Origin: DASTPP01 sp035762175
GTDB taxonomy: Bacteria; Myxococcota_A; Polyangia; Polyangiales; Polyangiaceae
Reading direction: 5' to 3'
Length of the DNA stretch: 64,000 nt
Assembly: GCA_035762175.1 (NCBI GenBank)
Contig: DASTPP010000395.1
Location: 11,990 to 75,989, forward strand
The translations under genes and the position numbers were made by a program. This document shows, piece after piece, positions 34,504 to 43,040 of the stretch. The notes below the pieces were generated by a model that saw only the letters and a program-made list of their open reading frames with translations, was not told where the DNA came from and searched no databases. How positions within the stretch are numbered: the first letter of the stretch is position 1; each line of letters starts with the position of its first letter.

Positions 34504-34532
34504 GCACCTGGTTGAGGTGCTTTGTTGGTTTT
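34504..34532 (+). terminator. Intrinsic terminator (plus strand)
   Basis: GCACCT (34504-34509), loop GGTTG, AGGTGC (34515-34520), then TTTGTTGGTTTT. It has the U-rich tail missing from most hairpins here, and would end hsp20 or repeat-region transcripts. Confidence 0.55.
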
Positions 34533-34593
34533 GAAAAGTGAGGTTTGCCCTCGAGAAGGGTCACGGGGCCCTTCGGCAGAGGCCCCCGGCACC

Positions 34594-37299
34594 CTACGCG
34601 GGGGGGTCGGCCTCTCCGCGGAGAGCGTCGGACGCTCCGTCGCCCGCCACTCCGCTTGCTGTCGCTGCTTCGGCCGCGTCGCCCGCGCCTCCGCCCGCCG
34701 CCTCGCCCTCGGTCGCTCCGCCGCCCGCGTCGTCCGGGGCCTCCGCCCGCAGGCCCCCGCGCGAGGCGAAGCGGCGCAAGACGAGCGTCGGGGCGCCCTC
34801 GGCGGCGGCGCGCTCGAGGTCGACCGTGAACTCGGCGACCCAATCGTGGTTGCCCTCGGGGTCGTCGATGGTCTGCTCGACGTGCCAGGCGGCCCCGCCC
34901 TCGACGATGCGGGTCAGCCGCGGGTGGCGCGCGGCGGGGTCGACGGGCAGGCCGGGGTAGTCTTCGAAGTAGGCCTTGGCGAGGCGCTCGACGTCTTGCG
35001 GGGTGAGCTCGCCCGACGCGGCGCGCGCGATGCCCGCGGCGGACTCGTAGTCGCGCGACGAGAGGGCGCGCAGAAAGCGGAAGACCTCGTTGCGCACGAG
35101 GGCGGTGAAGCCGCGGCGGTCGGCGATGAGGTCTGGCGGGGCCGAGGGGGTCGAGGGCTCGGCCTCGCCCGTGGCGGGCGCCGCGCGCGCGCGCACGACG
35201 TTGCGCATCGACTCCCACTCGTCGAGCAGGCTCGAGTCGACGCCGCGCACGAGGCCGCCGAAGTAGACGACCATCTCGAAGACGGCCTCGGTCTTGGCCG
35301 GGTCGGGCACGCTCTGCACGAGCGCCTTGTAGACGTCCGACAGGTAGCGCAAGAGCAGGCCCTCGGAGCGCTGCAGGCCGTACTCTTTGATGTACTCGTG
35401 AAAGGTCTGGTACGTCTCGTACATCTCGCGCGCGACCGACTTCGGGCGAATGTTCTCGTGCCCGACCCAGGGGTGCTTGGCCGCGAAGGCGTTGAACGAC
35501 TCGTAGATCAGGTCGCGGTTCGGCTTGGGGTACTCGAGCTTCTCGAGCTCGGCCATGCGCTCTTCGTACTCGACGCCCGCGGCCTTGAGCTCGCCGAGCT
35601 TCTGCGTCTTCAGGGCGTCGAGCTGCTTCGACAGAATGAGCTCGGGGTCTTCGAGAATCGACTCGACCATCGTGAGCAGGTCGAGCGCGTAGGCGGGCGA
35701 CTGCGGGTCGAGCAAACGCAGGGACTCGAGCAGGTAGAGCGAGAGCGACTGGTTGAGCGAGAAGTCGCTCTGCAGGTCGACGTTGACCCGCAGCCCCCCC
35801 TCGGCATGGGGGCGCAGCTCGACGATGCCCGCCTCGACGAGCGAGCGGAAGAGCATGCGCGCCGTCCGGCCGTGGTTCTTGCGCGAGGTCGGGCCCTCGT
35901 GGCACGAGCGAATGAGGTCTTTCATCGCCCGGCAGCCGCCCTCGGGGCGCGAGAGCACGTTCAGCAGCATGCCGTGGCTCACCTGGAAGCGCGACAGCAG
36001 CGGCTCGGGCTGCGACTTGACGAGCCGCTCGAAGGTCGACTTGTCCCAGTGCACGTAGCCGCGCTCGGGGGGCTTCTTGCGGACGATCTTGCGCTTCTTC
36101 GCCGGGTCGTCGCCCGCCTTCTGCTCGAGGCGGATGTTCTCGACGACGTGCTCGGGCGCCTGCACGACGACGGCGCCCCGGTCGTCGAAGCCCTTGCGCC
36201 CGGCGCGGCCGCTAATCTGCTGGAAGTCGCGCACGCTCAGGATGCCGAGCTTCTCGCCGTCGAACTTGAAGAGCTTGGTGAAGAGCACCGTGCGAATGGG
36301 GATGTTCACGCCGACGCCGAGCGTGTCGGTGCCGCAGATGACCTTGAGCATGCCGCGCTGGGCGAGCTTCTCGACGAGCAGCCGGTACTTGGGCAAGAGG
36401 CCCGCGTGGTGCAGGCCGACGCCGTGGCGCAGGTAGCGCTGGACGTCCTTGCCGTAGGGGCTGTCGAACTTGAAGCCCGCGAGCGCCTCGGCGATGGCTT
36501 TTTTCTCGTCCTTCGTGCAGTAGTCGGTGCTCATGAGGTTCTGGGCCTCTTCGGCGGCCGAGCGCTGCGTGAAGTTGACGACGTAGATGGGGTACTTGTT
36601 CTGCTTGACGAGCTCGAGAATGGTCTCGTGCAGCGGCGTCTCGCGGTACTCGAAGTCGAGCGGCACCGGCCGCTCGGTCGAGCGCACGATCGCGGTGTCT
36701 TTGCCGGTGAGGGCCGTCAGCGCCTTGGCGAACTTCTCGGAGTCGCCCATCGTCGCCGACATCAGCAAGAAGGTCGACTGCGGCATCGTGAGCAGGGGCA
36801 CCTGCCAGGCGACGCCGCGCTCGCGGTCGGCGTAGTAGTGGAACTCGTCGATGACCACGTGGTCGACCGGCAGCTCGCGCCCGGTGCGAAGCGCCATGTT
36901 GGCCAAGATCTCGGCCGTGCAGCAGAGCACGGGGGCGTTGCGGTTGACGCTCGCGTCGCCGGTCAGCATGCCGACGTGCTCGGCGCCGAACTCGCGGCAG
37001 AGCGCGAAGAACTTCTCGCTGACGAGCGCCTTGATCGGGCAGGTGTAGACGGCGGTCTTGTTCTCGGCGAGCGCCTTGAAGATGAACGCGCTCGCGACGA
37101 GCGACTTGCCCGAGCCGGTCGGGGTGTTCAAGATGACGTTCTTGCCGCCGACCAGCTCCAAGATGGCCTCCTCTTGGGCCGGGTAGAGCGAGACCTCTTG
37201 CTCGGCGACGTAGCGCAGAAACCCCTCCAAGATGGTGTCGGGGTTGGTGTTCGACTCGGGCGGCAGGGCCCGCAAGAGCTGGGCGTCGGTCGTGTACAT
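34594..37299 (-). CDS. DEAD/DEAH-box helicase with DUF3516-type C-terminus
   Basis: Encodes 901 residues from ATG 37297-37299; longer starts add only Arg/Pro-rich sequence. Helicase motifs: Q-like YPAQEEAI, Walker A NTPTGSGKS, PIKALVSEK, DEFHYY (motif II), SATMGD, then C-terminal TDTLGVGVNIP and QISGRAGRKG (motif VI). A large helical C-terminal region (about 440-870) corresponds to DUF3516 and is unlike the RecQ or DinG groups. Related Ski2-like proteins act on RNA or structured nucleic acid; the exact substrate is unknown. The last 80 residues are Ala/Pro/Gly-rich. Confidence 0.9.
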   Translation of the reverse strand: MYTTDAQLLRALPPESNTNPDTILEGFLRYVAEQEVSLYPAQEEAILELVGGKNVILNTPTGSGKSLVASAFIFKALAENKTAVYTCPIKALVSEKFFALCREFGAEHVGMLTGDASVNRNAPVLCCTAEILANMALRTGRELPVDHVVIDEFHYYADRERGVAWQVPLLTMPQSTFLLMSATMGDSEKFAKALTALTGKDTAIVRSTERPVPLDFEYRETPLHETILELVKQNKYPIYVVNFTQRSAAEEAQNLMSTDYCTKDEKKAIAEALAGFKFDSPYGKDVQRYLRHGVGLHHAGLLPKYRLLVEKLAQRGMLKVICGTDTLGVGVNIPIRTVLFTKLFKFDGEKLGILSVRDFQQISGRAGRKGFDDRGAVVVQAPEHVVENIRLEQKAGDDPAKKRKIVRKKPPERGYVHWDKSTFERLVKSQPEPLLSRFQVSHGMLLNVLSRPEGGCRAMKDLIRSCHEGPTSRKNHGRTARMLFRSLVEAGIVELRPHAEGGLRVNVDLQSDFSLNQSLSLYLLESLRLLDPQSPAYALDLLTMVESILEDPELILSKQLDALKTQKLGELKAAGVEYEERMAELEKLEYPKPNRDLIYESFNAFAAKHPWVGHENIRPKSVAREMYETYQTFHEYIKEYGLQRSEGLLLRYLSDVYKALVQSVPDPAKTEAVFEMVVYFGGLVRGVDSSLLDEWESMRNVVRARAAPATGEAEPSTPSAPPDLIADRRGFTALVRNEVFRFLRALSSRDYESAAGIARAASGELTPQDVERLAKAYFEDYPGLPVDPAARHPRLTRIVEGGAAWHVEQTIDDPEGNHDWVAEFTVDLERAAAEGAPTLVLRRFASRGGLRAEAPDDAGGGATEGEAAGGGAGDAAEAATASGVAGDGASDALRGEADPPA

Positions 37300-37385
37300 G
37301 GCGGCGGGGCGAGGGGCGCGCGGGGGCGGCCGCGGCCGCTCGAAGGGGCCACGCGCCCGGGCGCCGGTCAAGGGGGTTGCCGCGC

Positions 37386-37545
37386 GCGGGCGCCGATCCG
37401 GGCGGCGGGCGTGCGGGCGCCGATGCGGGCGGCGGGTGTGCGGGGGCATGCGGGCGCCGATTCGGGCGGCGGGGGCTCGGGCGTGCGGGCGCCGATTCGG
37501 GCGGCGGGGGCGCGGGGGCGTGCGGGCGCCGATCCGGGCGGCGGG
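37386..37545. repeat. Five direct copies of a 24-bp motif
   Basis: Consensus GCGGGCGCCGATNCGGGC plus GGCGGG, at 37386, 37413, 37450, 37485 and 37522, spaced 27-37 bp apart. The fifth copy is the outer part of the left arm of the inverted-repeat element that follows, and the right arm of that element contains the motif inverted. Confidence 0.85.
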
Positions 37546-37660
37546 GGCGCGGGCGCGCGCTTCGGGCGCCGTGAACTCGCCCTCCCGAGAGGAGGGCTCA
37601 GACAGCAGGGGACCCGCCCTTCGCGCGCGCCCGCGCCCCCGCCGCCCGGATCGGCGCCCG
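37523..37660. repeat. Inverted-repeat element, copy 1: 38-bp perfect arms around a conserved 62-bp core
   Basis: Left arm 37523-37560 and right arm 37623-37660 are perfectly complementary (38 of 38). The core 37561-37622 is 85% identical, apart from one 8-base gap, to the core of the element at 48704-48833. Read on the minus strand the core contains GGGCGGGTCCCCT, CTGTCTGAGCCC and GGGCGAGTT. It holds a nested hairpin (GCCCTC/GAGGGC), and GGGCG pairs with CGCCC around it. It begins 23 bp after the stop codon of the minus-strand WalJ-like gene. No coding potential is shared between the two copies. Confidence 0.85.
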
Positions 37661-37683
37661 AGGGCTGGTCGCTTCGGGGCTAG

Positions 37684-38526
37684 CTAAAAGGGCAGCGCGA
37701 GCTGGCTGTGCGCCGCGGGCGCCGCCGGGCGGGGCGCGTAGGTCGGGGCGGCGAGGGGCGCGGCGGGCGGCGGGGCGGCGAGGTCGAGCGAGAGGGGCCC
37801 GCGGGGCGGGGCGACGAAGAGGCGGACGCGGCGGCCGGCCAGCGCCTCGTGGGCCGAGGCGAGGGCGAGCGCCGGGCGGTTGTTGGTCTCCGAGAGGTGC
37901 ATCAAGACGACGGCGCTCGCCTTCGGGGGCAGCGCGCGCAGGAGCTCGGCCGCCTGGGCGTTCGACAGGTGGCCCTTGGCCGAGGCGATGCGGCGCTTGA
38001 GGTAGGGCGGGTAGGGCCCGCCCTGCAGCATCGCCGCGTCGTGGTTCGACTCGAGCAAGACGAGGTCGCACGCCGCGAACGCCTCGGGCAGCGCCGGCGG
38101 CACCTCGCCGAGGTCGGTGGCGAGGCCGGCGCGCAGGCCCCCCGCCTCGAACACGAGCGCGACCTGGGCCGCGTCGTGGGGCAGGGGCGTCGGCCGGACG
38201 GTCAGGCCGCCGATGGCGAAGGGCTCGCGGGGCGAGAAGCGCTTGAGCTTCAGCGTCGGGGGCGGCTCGACGGCGCGCGCCGTGGCCTCGGACATGTGCA
38301 CCGTCAGGCCGAAGCGGCGCGCGAGCGGCTGGTAGTGGCCGACGTGATCGCTGTGCGCGTGGGTGACGACGAGCGCGCTCGGGGGCGCGCCGCGGTCGCC
38401 GGCGCGCTCGAGCAGGGCCGCGAGCGTGCGGGGGCCGAGGCCCGCGTCGACGAGCACGCGCGCGCCGCCGCCCTCGACCAGCGTCACGTTGCCCCCGCTG
38501 CCGCTCGCGACGATGGTGACGCGCAC
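37684..38526 (-). CDS. WalJ/YycJ-like MBL-fold hydrolase
   Basis: Encodes 280 residues from GTG 38524-38526. Metallo-beta-lactamase fold: opens with VTIVASGSGGN, has the metal motif THAHSDHVGH (about 54-63), DLGEV, and late His residues SNHDA and MHLSETNN. The SGSGGN start and the LSN motif (KGHLSNAQAAELL) are typical of the WalJ/YycJ branch, proposed 5'-3' exonucleases in DNA repair. The last 35 residues are a Pro/Ala tail ending LALPF. The inverted-repeat element copy 1 follows its stop codon. Confidence 0.85.
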   Translation of the reverse strand: MRVTIVASGSGGNVTLVEGGGARVLVDAGLGPRTLAALLERAGDRGAPPSALVVTHAHSDHVGHYQPLARRFGLTVHMSEATARAVEPPPTLKLKRFSPREPFAIGGLTVRPTPLPHDAAQVALVFEAGGLRAGLATDLGEVPPALPEAFAACDLVLLESNHDAAMLQGGPYPPYLKRRIASAKGHLSNAQAAELLRALPPKASAVVLMHLSETNNRPALALASAHEALAGRRVRLFVAPPRGPLSLDLAAPPPAAPLAAPTYAPRPAAPAAHSQLALPF

Positions 38527-38598
38527 GGGTCGAGTCTTGCCACGTGCGGCCGCGGGGCGGAAGGGTCACACCTCGGCCCGGCGCGGCGGCCCGGCGAA

Positions 38599-38668
38599 CG
38601 GTTACGCCCCGGCGCGGCGGCGCACGGTCACGCCCCGGCGCGGCGGCGCACGGTCACGCTCGGGCGAG
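38599..38668. repeat. 26-bp tandem repeat
   Basis: Copies at 38599-38624 and 38625-38650 (CGGTTACGCCCCGGCGCGGC and one-base variant), a partial copy from 38651, and probably a diverged one from 38572. Confidence 0.75.
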
Positions 38669-38955
38669 GCGAGGGGCCGTCGCGCCCGGGGCCGCGCTGT
38701 CAGAGGCGGCGGCGCGCGGCCTCGCCACGAGCTCGGGGGGCGGCTTCGAACGCGCTCGGGGGATTGGATGCCGGCGCGCGAAGCACGTTGCGGGCCGGAG
38801 GGTCGGGCCGAACGCGGTGGGGCAGGGCGCGCCGGCTCGAACGCGACGGTGGGGCGATTTGCACCGCCACGAGGCGGTGATTTTACGGGGCGAGGAGGGC
38901 GGGCCGCGTTTGGAGAAAGGGGCTGCGGCGCGCACTTTGGGGGGGCCCTCCGGGA

Positions 38956-38973
38956 TTGGCACGCCCTTCGCTT
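38956..38973 (+). promoter_or_regulatory. Sigma-54-like promoter
   Basis: TTGGCACGCCCTTCGCTT has the invariant GG (38958-38959) and GC (38970-38971) at the correct 10-base spacing and a full TGGCACG; only the second T of TTGC is changed. The start site would be near 38983, giving a leader of about 95 nt for the lipoprotein/OmpA pair. Confidence 0.45.
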
Positions 38974-39076
38974 TTGTGGGGCGATGCGGGGGCCCTGCGG
39001 GCCCACGACGACCCTTTCACCAAAGGCCCCCCGTTGAAAACAACGAGTCAATCGTAAAACGGAGAGGGACACTGTC

Positions 39077-39478
39077 ATGAAAACCATCGCTCTCGGACTG
39101 GTTGCGCTCTCGGCCCTGGCGGCCGGCTGCGCGTCGACCCCCCTGCCGGCCGACCGCATGGGCAACGCCCAGGCGTCGATCCGCGGCGCGGAAGTGGCCG
39201 GGGCGCGCGGCGAGCCGACCGCAGCGCTCCACCTGCGCCTCGCCCAAGAGAACTACGACAAGGCCATCAAGATGGCCAAGGACGGCGACACCGAGCGCGC
39301 CAAGCTCGTGCTGCAGCGCTCCGAGGCCGACGCCGAGCTCGCGCTCCTGCTCGCCAAGGAGCACACCGAGCGCGCCGAGGCCCAGCGGCTGATGGAGCAG
39401 GCGCAGGGCGGCGTCGTCGTGCCGCCGCCGGCGTCGCCGGTGCCCGCGACCCCGGCGCCCCAGACCCCGGTGCCCTGA
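39077..39478 (+). CDS. Small lipoprotein, DUF4398-like
   Basis: Encodes 133 residues, GGAGAGG upstream. Lipobox LAAGC (Cys 17), then a helical hairpin (AQASIRGAEVAGA, AALHLRLAQENYDKAI, SEADAELALLLAKE) characteristic of DUF4398 lipoproteins, and a Pro-rich tail. It precedes an OmpA-family lipoprotein sharing the same helical domain, 55 bp away. The two likely form an operon for outer-membrane-peptidoglycan linkage. Confidence 0.85.
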   Translation: MKTIALGLVALSALAAGCASTPLPADRMGNAQASIRGAEVAGARGEPTAALHLRLAQENYDKAIKMAKDGDTERAKLVLQRSEADAELALLLAKEHTERAEAQRLMEQAQGGVVVPPPASPVPATPAPQTPVP

Positions 39479-39533
39479 GGGCGTTTTCCGAACGATGACG
39501 AAGACGAACGAACGGACCCTCAAGGAGAACGCC

Positions 39534-40481
39534 ATGAATTCGCCCCGCAACCTCTGGAAACTGCTCCCCCTGACCGCGCTGCCGCTCTTCGCGCTCGGGT
39601 GCTCCTCGACGCAGCCGCCGCGCGAGCTCATCGACGCGCGCGCCGCCTACGCCCGCGCCCAGGCCGACGCGCGCGTCACCTCGCTCGCGCCGACGCAGCT
39701 GCACGTGGCCAAGACCACGCTCGACACGGCCGAGCGGCACTTCCGCGACGAGGGCGACGAGCCCGAGACGCGCGACCTCGCCTACATCGCCGAGCGGCGC
39801 GCCCGCTACGCCGAGGTGCAGGCCGGCCTGCTCACCGCCCAGCGGCAGAAGGCCGAGGCCGTCACCGAGTCGCAGCGGCGGCTCGCGATGAGCGCGCAGC
39901 AGTCGCAGTCCGACCTGCGGCAGACCAAGTCGCAGCTCGACCAGGAGAAGGCCCGCCGCCAGCAGGCCGAGCTCCGGGCCAAGGAGGCGATGGACAGCCT
40001 CGCCCGCATCGCCGCCATCAAGCAGGAAGACCGCGGCATGGTCATCACCCTGTCGGGCAGCGTGCTCTTCGCGTCCGGCAAGTGGACGCTCCTGCCCAGC
40101 GCGAGCAGCCGCCTCGAGGAGGTCGCCCGCGCCCTGAAGGAGCAGGAGGGGCGCAACATCACCATCGAGGGCCACACCGACTCGGTCGGCAACGACGCGT
40201 CCAACATGACGCTCTCGCAGAAGCGCGCCGACTCGGTGCGCGAGTTCCTCGTCTCGCGCGGCGTGCCCGCCGACCGCGTGCGCTCGGTGGGCGTCGGCGA
40301 AGGCCGGCCCGTCGCCGACAACCAGTCGACCGAGGGCCGCGCCAACAACCGCCGCGTCGAGATCATCATCGAGGCCTCGCGCGAGACGGGCGGCAACCAG
40401 CCGGCCGGCACGCTGGGCTCGGGCATCCAGCCCTCCTCGACCGGCTCGGGCTCGGGCACCACGACCCAGCCGAACCGCTGA
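39534..40481 (+). CDS. OmpA-family lipoprotein with DUF4398-like N-terminus
   Basis: Encodes 315 residues. ATG 39534 is chosen for AAGGAGAA 9 bp upstream; the ATG at 39495 lacks this. Lipobox LFALGC, a helical DUF4398-like domain (about 25-100), a coiled coil (TESQRRLAMSAQQSQSDLRQ, QQAELRAKEAM), then an OmpA_C domain (about 165-280): VLFASGKWTLLPSA, IEGHTDSVG and RSVGVGEGRPVADN, ending in NNRRVEI. Binds peptidoglycan while anchored in the outer membrane. A 17-bp terminator hairpin follows. Confidence 0.92.
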   Translation: MNSPRNLWKLLPLTALPLFALGCSSTQPPRELIDARAAYARAQADARVTSLAPTQLHVAKTTLDTAERHFRDEGDEPETRDLAYIAERRARYAEVQAGLLTAQRQKAEAVTESQRRLAMSAQQSQSDLRQTKSQLDQEKARRQQAELRAKEAMDSLARIAAIKQEDRGMVITLSGSVLFASGKWTLLPSASSRLEEVARALKEQEGRNITIEGHTDSVGNDASNMTLSQKRADSVREFLVSRGVPADRVRSVGVGEGRPVADNQSTEGRANNRRVEIIIEASRETGGNQPAGTLGSGIQPSSTGSGSGTTTQPNR

Positions 40482-40528
40482 CGGCGGGGCGGGCCGGCCG
40501 GGGCCCTCCGGTCGGCCCGCTCGAGCAC

Positions 40529-40566
40529 CGACCGCGCCGCGCCCGGGCTCGGGCGCGGCGCGGTCG
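40529..40566. terminator. Strong 17-bp hairpin between convergent genes
   Basis: CGACCGCGCCGCGCCCG (40529-40545), GGCT loop, CGGGCGCGGCGCGGTCG (40550-40566): a perfect stem between the OmpA-family gene and the convergent phosphoesterase. Likely bidirectional. No T-tract. Confidence 0.6.
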
Positions 40567-40623
40567 AGCGGCTCTCGCCGCGAGCCAGCTCGAGGGCGCC
40601 GGCCGGGCGCTCGGGTCGGAGCT

Positions 40624-41814
40624 TCAGGCCCGCGCGCCGTCTTCGGGGTGCAGCTCGAGGCAGGTGATCTCGGCGGGCACGCCGACGCGCATGGGCGGGC
40701 CCCAGTAGCCGGTGCCGCGGTTGACGTAGACCCAGGTGTCTTCGAGCCGGTGCAGGCCCGCGACGAAGGGCTGCTGCAGGCGCACCAGGAAGTTCCACGG
40801 GAAGATCTGGCCGCCGTGGGTGTGCCCCGAGAGCTGCAGCCCGACGCCGAGCGCGGCGGCCTCGGCGGCGCACCGGGGCTGGTGGGCGAGCAGGACGAGC
40901 TCGCGCGAGGGGTCGCGCCCGGCGAGCGCGCGGGGCAGGTCGTGGCCGTGGCCGGGCAAGAGGCGCTTGCTCGTCCAGTCGTCGACGCCGGCGAGGTCGA
41001 ACGAGGCGTCGCCCTCGCCGACCGAGACGCGCTCGTTGCGCAGGGCGCGCACGCCGAGCCGGCCGAGCTCGTCGAGCCACTCGTCGGCCCCCGAGTAGTA
41101 CTCGTGGTTGCCGGTGACGAAGTAGACGCCGTACTTCGCCCTGAGCGCGCCGAGGGGCGCGACGTGCTCGCGCAGGCGCGCGACGGGCCCGTCGACCAGG
41201 TCGCCCGTGATGGCGACGACGTCGGGCTCGAGGGCGTTGACCTGCGCGACGACGCGCTCGAGAAAGTCGCGGCCGAGGGTCGGGCCGATGTGCACGTCGG
41301 AGATCTGCACGACGCGCGTGCCGGCGAGCGCGCCCGGCAGCCTGCGCAGCCCGACGCGCACGCGGTCGACGCGCACCGCGCCGAGGGCGCTCGCGAGCCC
41401 CGCGGCGCCGCCGGCGAGGCCGAGCGCGGCCGACGCCCCGGCGAGCAGGCGCGCGAGCGCGAGGCGGCGCTCGGGCTCGTCGGGGCCGGGGCCGGCGCGC
41501 ACGAGCGCGAGCAGCCCCCGCGCGAGGTCGGCGCCGAGGGTGACGACGAGCAAGAGGAACGACAGGCCCAGCCAGCTGTAGGCGGCGAGGGCGAAGGGCC
41601 GCACGAGCTCGCGGGGCAGGGGCGCGGCGCCGAGCGCGAAGGCGGCGGGCAGCGAGGCGGCGCCGGCGACCAGCAGGGCCGTCGCCGCGCCCCGGTAGGG
41701 CGGGGGCAGGTGCGCGTCGCGCACGAGCCGCGCCCAGAGGTAGTAGTGGTACGACCCGAGGACGAGCGAGCTGAGGGCGAGGAAGAAGACGACCTGAAGG
41801 AGGGAGCGGTTCAT
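40624..41814 (-). CDS. Membrane-anchored metallophosphoesterase (YkuE-like)
   Basis: Encodes 396 residues from ATG 41812-41814. Four hydrophobic segments in the first 150 residues (VVFFLALSSLVLGSY; TALLVAGAASLPAAFAL; FALAAYSWLGLSFLLLV; GLAGGAAGLASAL). A calcineurin-like domain with its metal motifs follows: QISDVHIGP, GDLVDG, GNHEYY, LLAHQPR and SGHTHGGQ. In related proteins the substrate is a phospholipid or lipid-linked phosphate; here it is unknown. The start overlaps nothing, so it is transcribed alone. Confidence 0.88.
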   Translation of the reverse strand: MNRSLLQVVFFLALSSLVLGSYHYYLWARLVRDAHLPPPYRGAATALLVAGAASLPAAFALGAAPLPRELVRPFALAAYSWLGLSFLLLVVTLGADLARGLLALVRAGPGPDEPERRLALARLLAGASAALGLAGGAAGLASALGAVRVDRVRVGLRRLPGALAGTRVVQISDVHIGPTLGRDFLERVVAQVNALEPDVVAITGDLVDGPVARLREHVAPLGALRAKYGVYFVTGNHEYYSGADEWLDELGRLGVRALRNERVSVGEGDASFDLAGVDDWTSKRLLPGHGHDLPRALAGRDPSRELVLLAHQPRCAAEAAALGVGLQLSGHTHGGQIFPWNFLVRLQQPFVAGLHRLEDTWVYVNRGTGYWGPPMRVGVPAEITCLELHPEDGARA

Positions 41815-41879
41815 GGGGGCCTTCTGGCGCGGCGGGCCGGAGCCCGGGCCCGGGGCGGGCCCCGCACCAGAAGCGGCCC

Positions 41880-42788
41880 TCAGCCCGGGCGGGCGGCCCC
41901 CTCGCGGAGCGAGTCGACGAGGCGGCCCAGCGACTTTAGCCCTTCGATCGCCCAGGCGCCCGGCCAGCACAGATCTTTGCCCGAGCAGAACGCTACCTTG
42001 CCCCCCTCGGCCGGCACCCCCGCCCGGGCGAGCGCCTCGGCGTCGGCGGCGGTGAAGGCGTGCGGCTCGTCGGGCAGGAGCACGATCGCGGGGCGGCGCG
42101 CGGCGACCTCGTCGAGCGGCACGCGCGGGTAGCGGGTGTCGCGGCCCGCGGCGCGCTCGGGGGGCAGCGCCGGGGCGAGGCCGAGGTCGGCGGCGAGCGG
42201 GTAGCGGCGGGGGCGGTCGGCGAAGACGTTGACGGCGCCGACGAGGTCGAGCGTGTCCGAGATGTACGTCTCGCCGTTGATCGTCATCAGCGGGTCCATC
42301 CAGATGGGCGCGAAGGCGCGCAAGGGCGCCCTCGACCCGCGCCTCGCCTCGGCCTCGCGCAGGGCCTCGTAGGCGTCGCGCACCAGGTCTTTGACCCGCG
42401 GCTCGCCGGCCAGGCCGAGCAGCCGGGCGAGGCGCGCGAGGTGGGCGAAGCCGTCGGCGACGCGCCGGGGGAAGGACACGAAGACCGGCACGCCGGCCTG
42501 GTCGATGGCCTCGATCTGCGAGCGCGTGTTCTCTTCTTGGTTGGCCAGCACCAGGTCGGGCCGGGCGTCGAGCACGTCCTCGACGCGCGCGCTCTTGGTG
42601 CCGCCGACCGAGGGCACGGCGGCGAGGGCGCCCGCGGGCTCGACGCAGTAGTCGGTGCGGGCGACGAGCCGGTCGAGCGCGCCGAGGCGCGCGAGCGAGT
42701 ACGTCTCGCTCGGCACGAGCGACGCGACGCGCGCCGGGGGGCGGTGGAAGAAGAACTCGCGGCCGAGGTCGTCTCGAAAGCGTTGCAT
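41880..42788 (-). CDS. Helical-backbone metal receptor (BtuF-like) without signal peptide
   Basis: Encodes 302 residues from ATG 42786-42788. The fold is that of cobalamin/siderophore receptors: RVASLVPSETYSLARLG, then PSVGGTKSARVEDVLDARPDLVL, and the late motifs PLMTINGETYISDTLDLVG and VPLDEVAARRPAIVLLPDEP. No signal peptide or lipobox precedes it, and no permease or ATPase gene is adjacent. It may therefore be a cytoplasmic relative rather than the binding protein of an importer. Divergent from the double-FHA gene. Confidence 0.75.
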   Translation of the reverse strand: MQRFRDDLGREFFFHRPPARVASLVPSETYSLARLGALDRLVARTDYCVEPAGALAAVPSVGGTKSARVEDVLDARPDLVLANQEENTRSQIEAIDQAGVPVFVSFPRRVADGFAHLARLARLLGLAGEPRVKDLVRDAYEALREAEARRGSRAPLRAFAPIWMDPLMTINGETYISDTLDLVGAVNVFADRPRRYPLAADLGLAPALPPERAAGRDTRYPRVPLDEVAARRPAIVLLPDEPHAFTAADAEALARAGVPAEGGKVAFCSGKDLCWPGAWAIEGLKSLGRLVDSLREGAARPG

Positions 42789-42975
42789 GGGGGCTCGGGC
42801 GTCGGGGGCGGGCGTCTCGGGTCGTGGGGCCGGCCCGGCGGGCGGGCGCGCGTCGGGCGGCCCCCGAGCTCGGCCGGAGGTCACGCCCTTACGCCGGGGC
42901 TTAACGGGAGGGGTATGGGGGGTGAGGCGCGAATTTTAAAGGGGCGGCCGGGTGGGGCGGGGGCGACCCACCGGC

Positions 42976-43011
42976 GCTCGGGGCCGAAATTGCCAGGGCA
43001 AGGCCCCGAGC
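42976..43011. promoter_or_regulatory. Nested inverted repeat in a divergent promoter region
   Basis: GCTCGGGGCC / GGCCCCGAGC (10-bp perfect arms) enclose GAAA and a second hairpin, TTGCC-AG-GGCAA. It lies 30 bp before the promoter of the double-FHA gene, in a 348-bp gap with no gene. May be an operator or a terminator of upstream antisense transcripts. Confidence 0.4.
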
Positions 43012-43040
43012 GGGCGGGCCTACCCCGAGCGACTCCGGCG

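Larger units (their letters stand above)
38527..39076. other. 550-bp intergenic region
   Basis: Divergent region between the WalJ-like gene and the lipoprotein/OmpA pair. Holds a 26-bp tandem repeat (38599-38668), a sigma-54-like promoter (38956-38973) and a small hairpin CGTTG-AAAA-CAACG (39032-39045). No gene is seen; its open frames are shadows. Confidence 0.5.

Noticed and set aside
37523..37660. Inverted-repeat elements as MITEs, retron msr-msd or integron attC sites
   Set aside because: MITE ends would be conserved between copies and they are not. No reverse transcriptase or integrase gene is nearby, and no attC core sites are seen.
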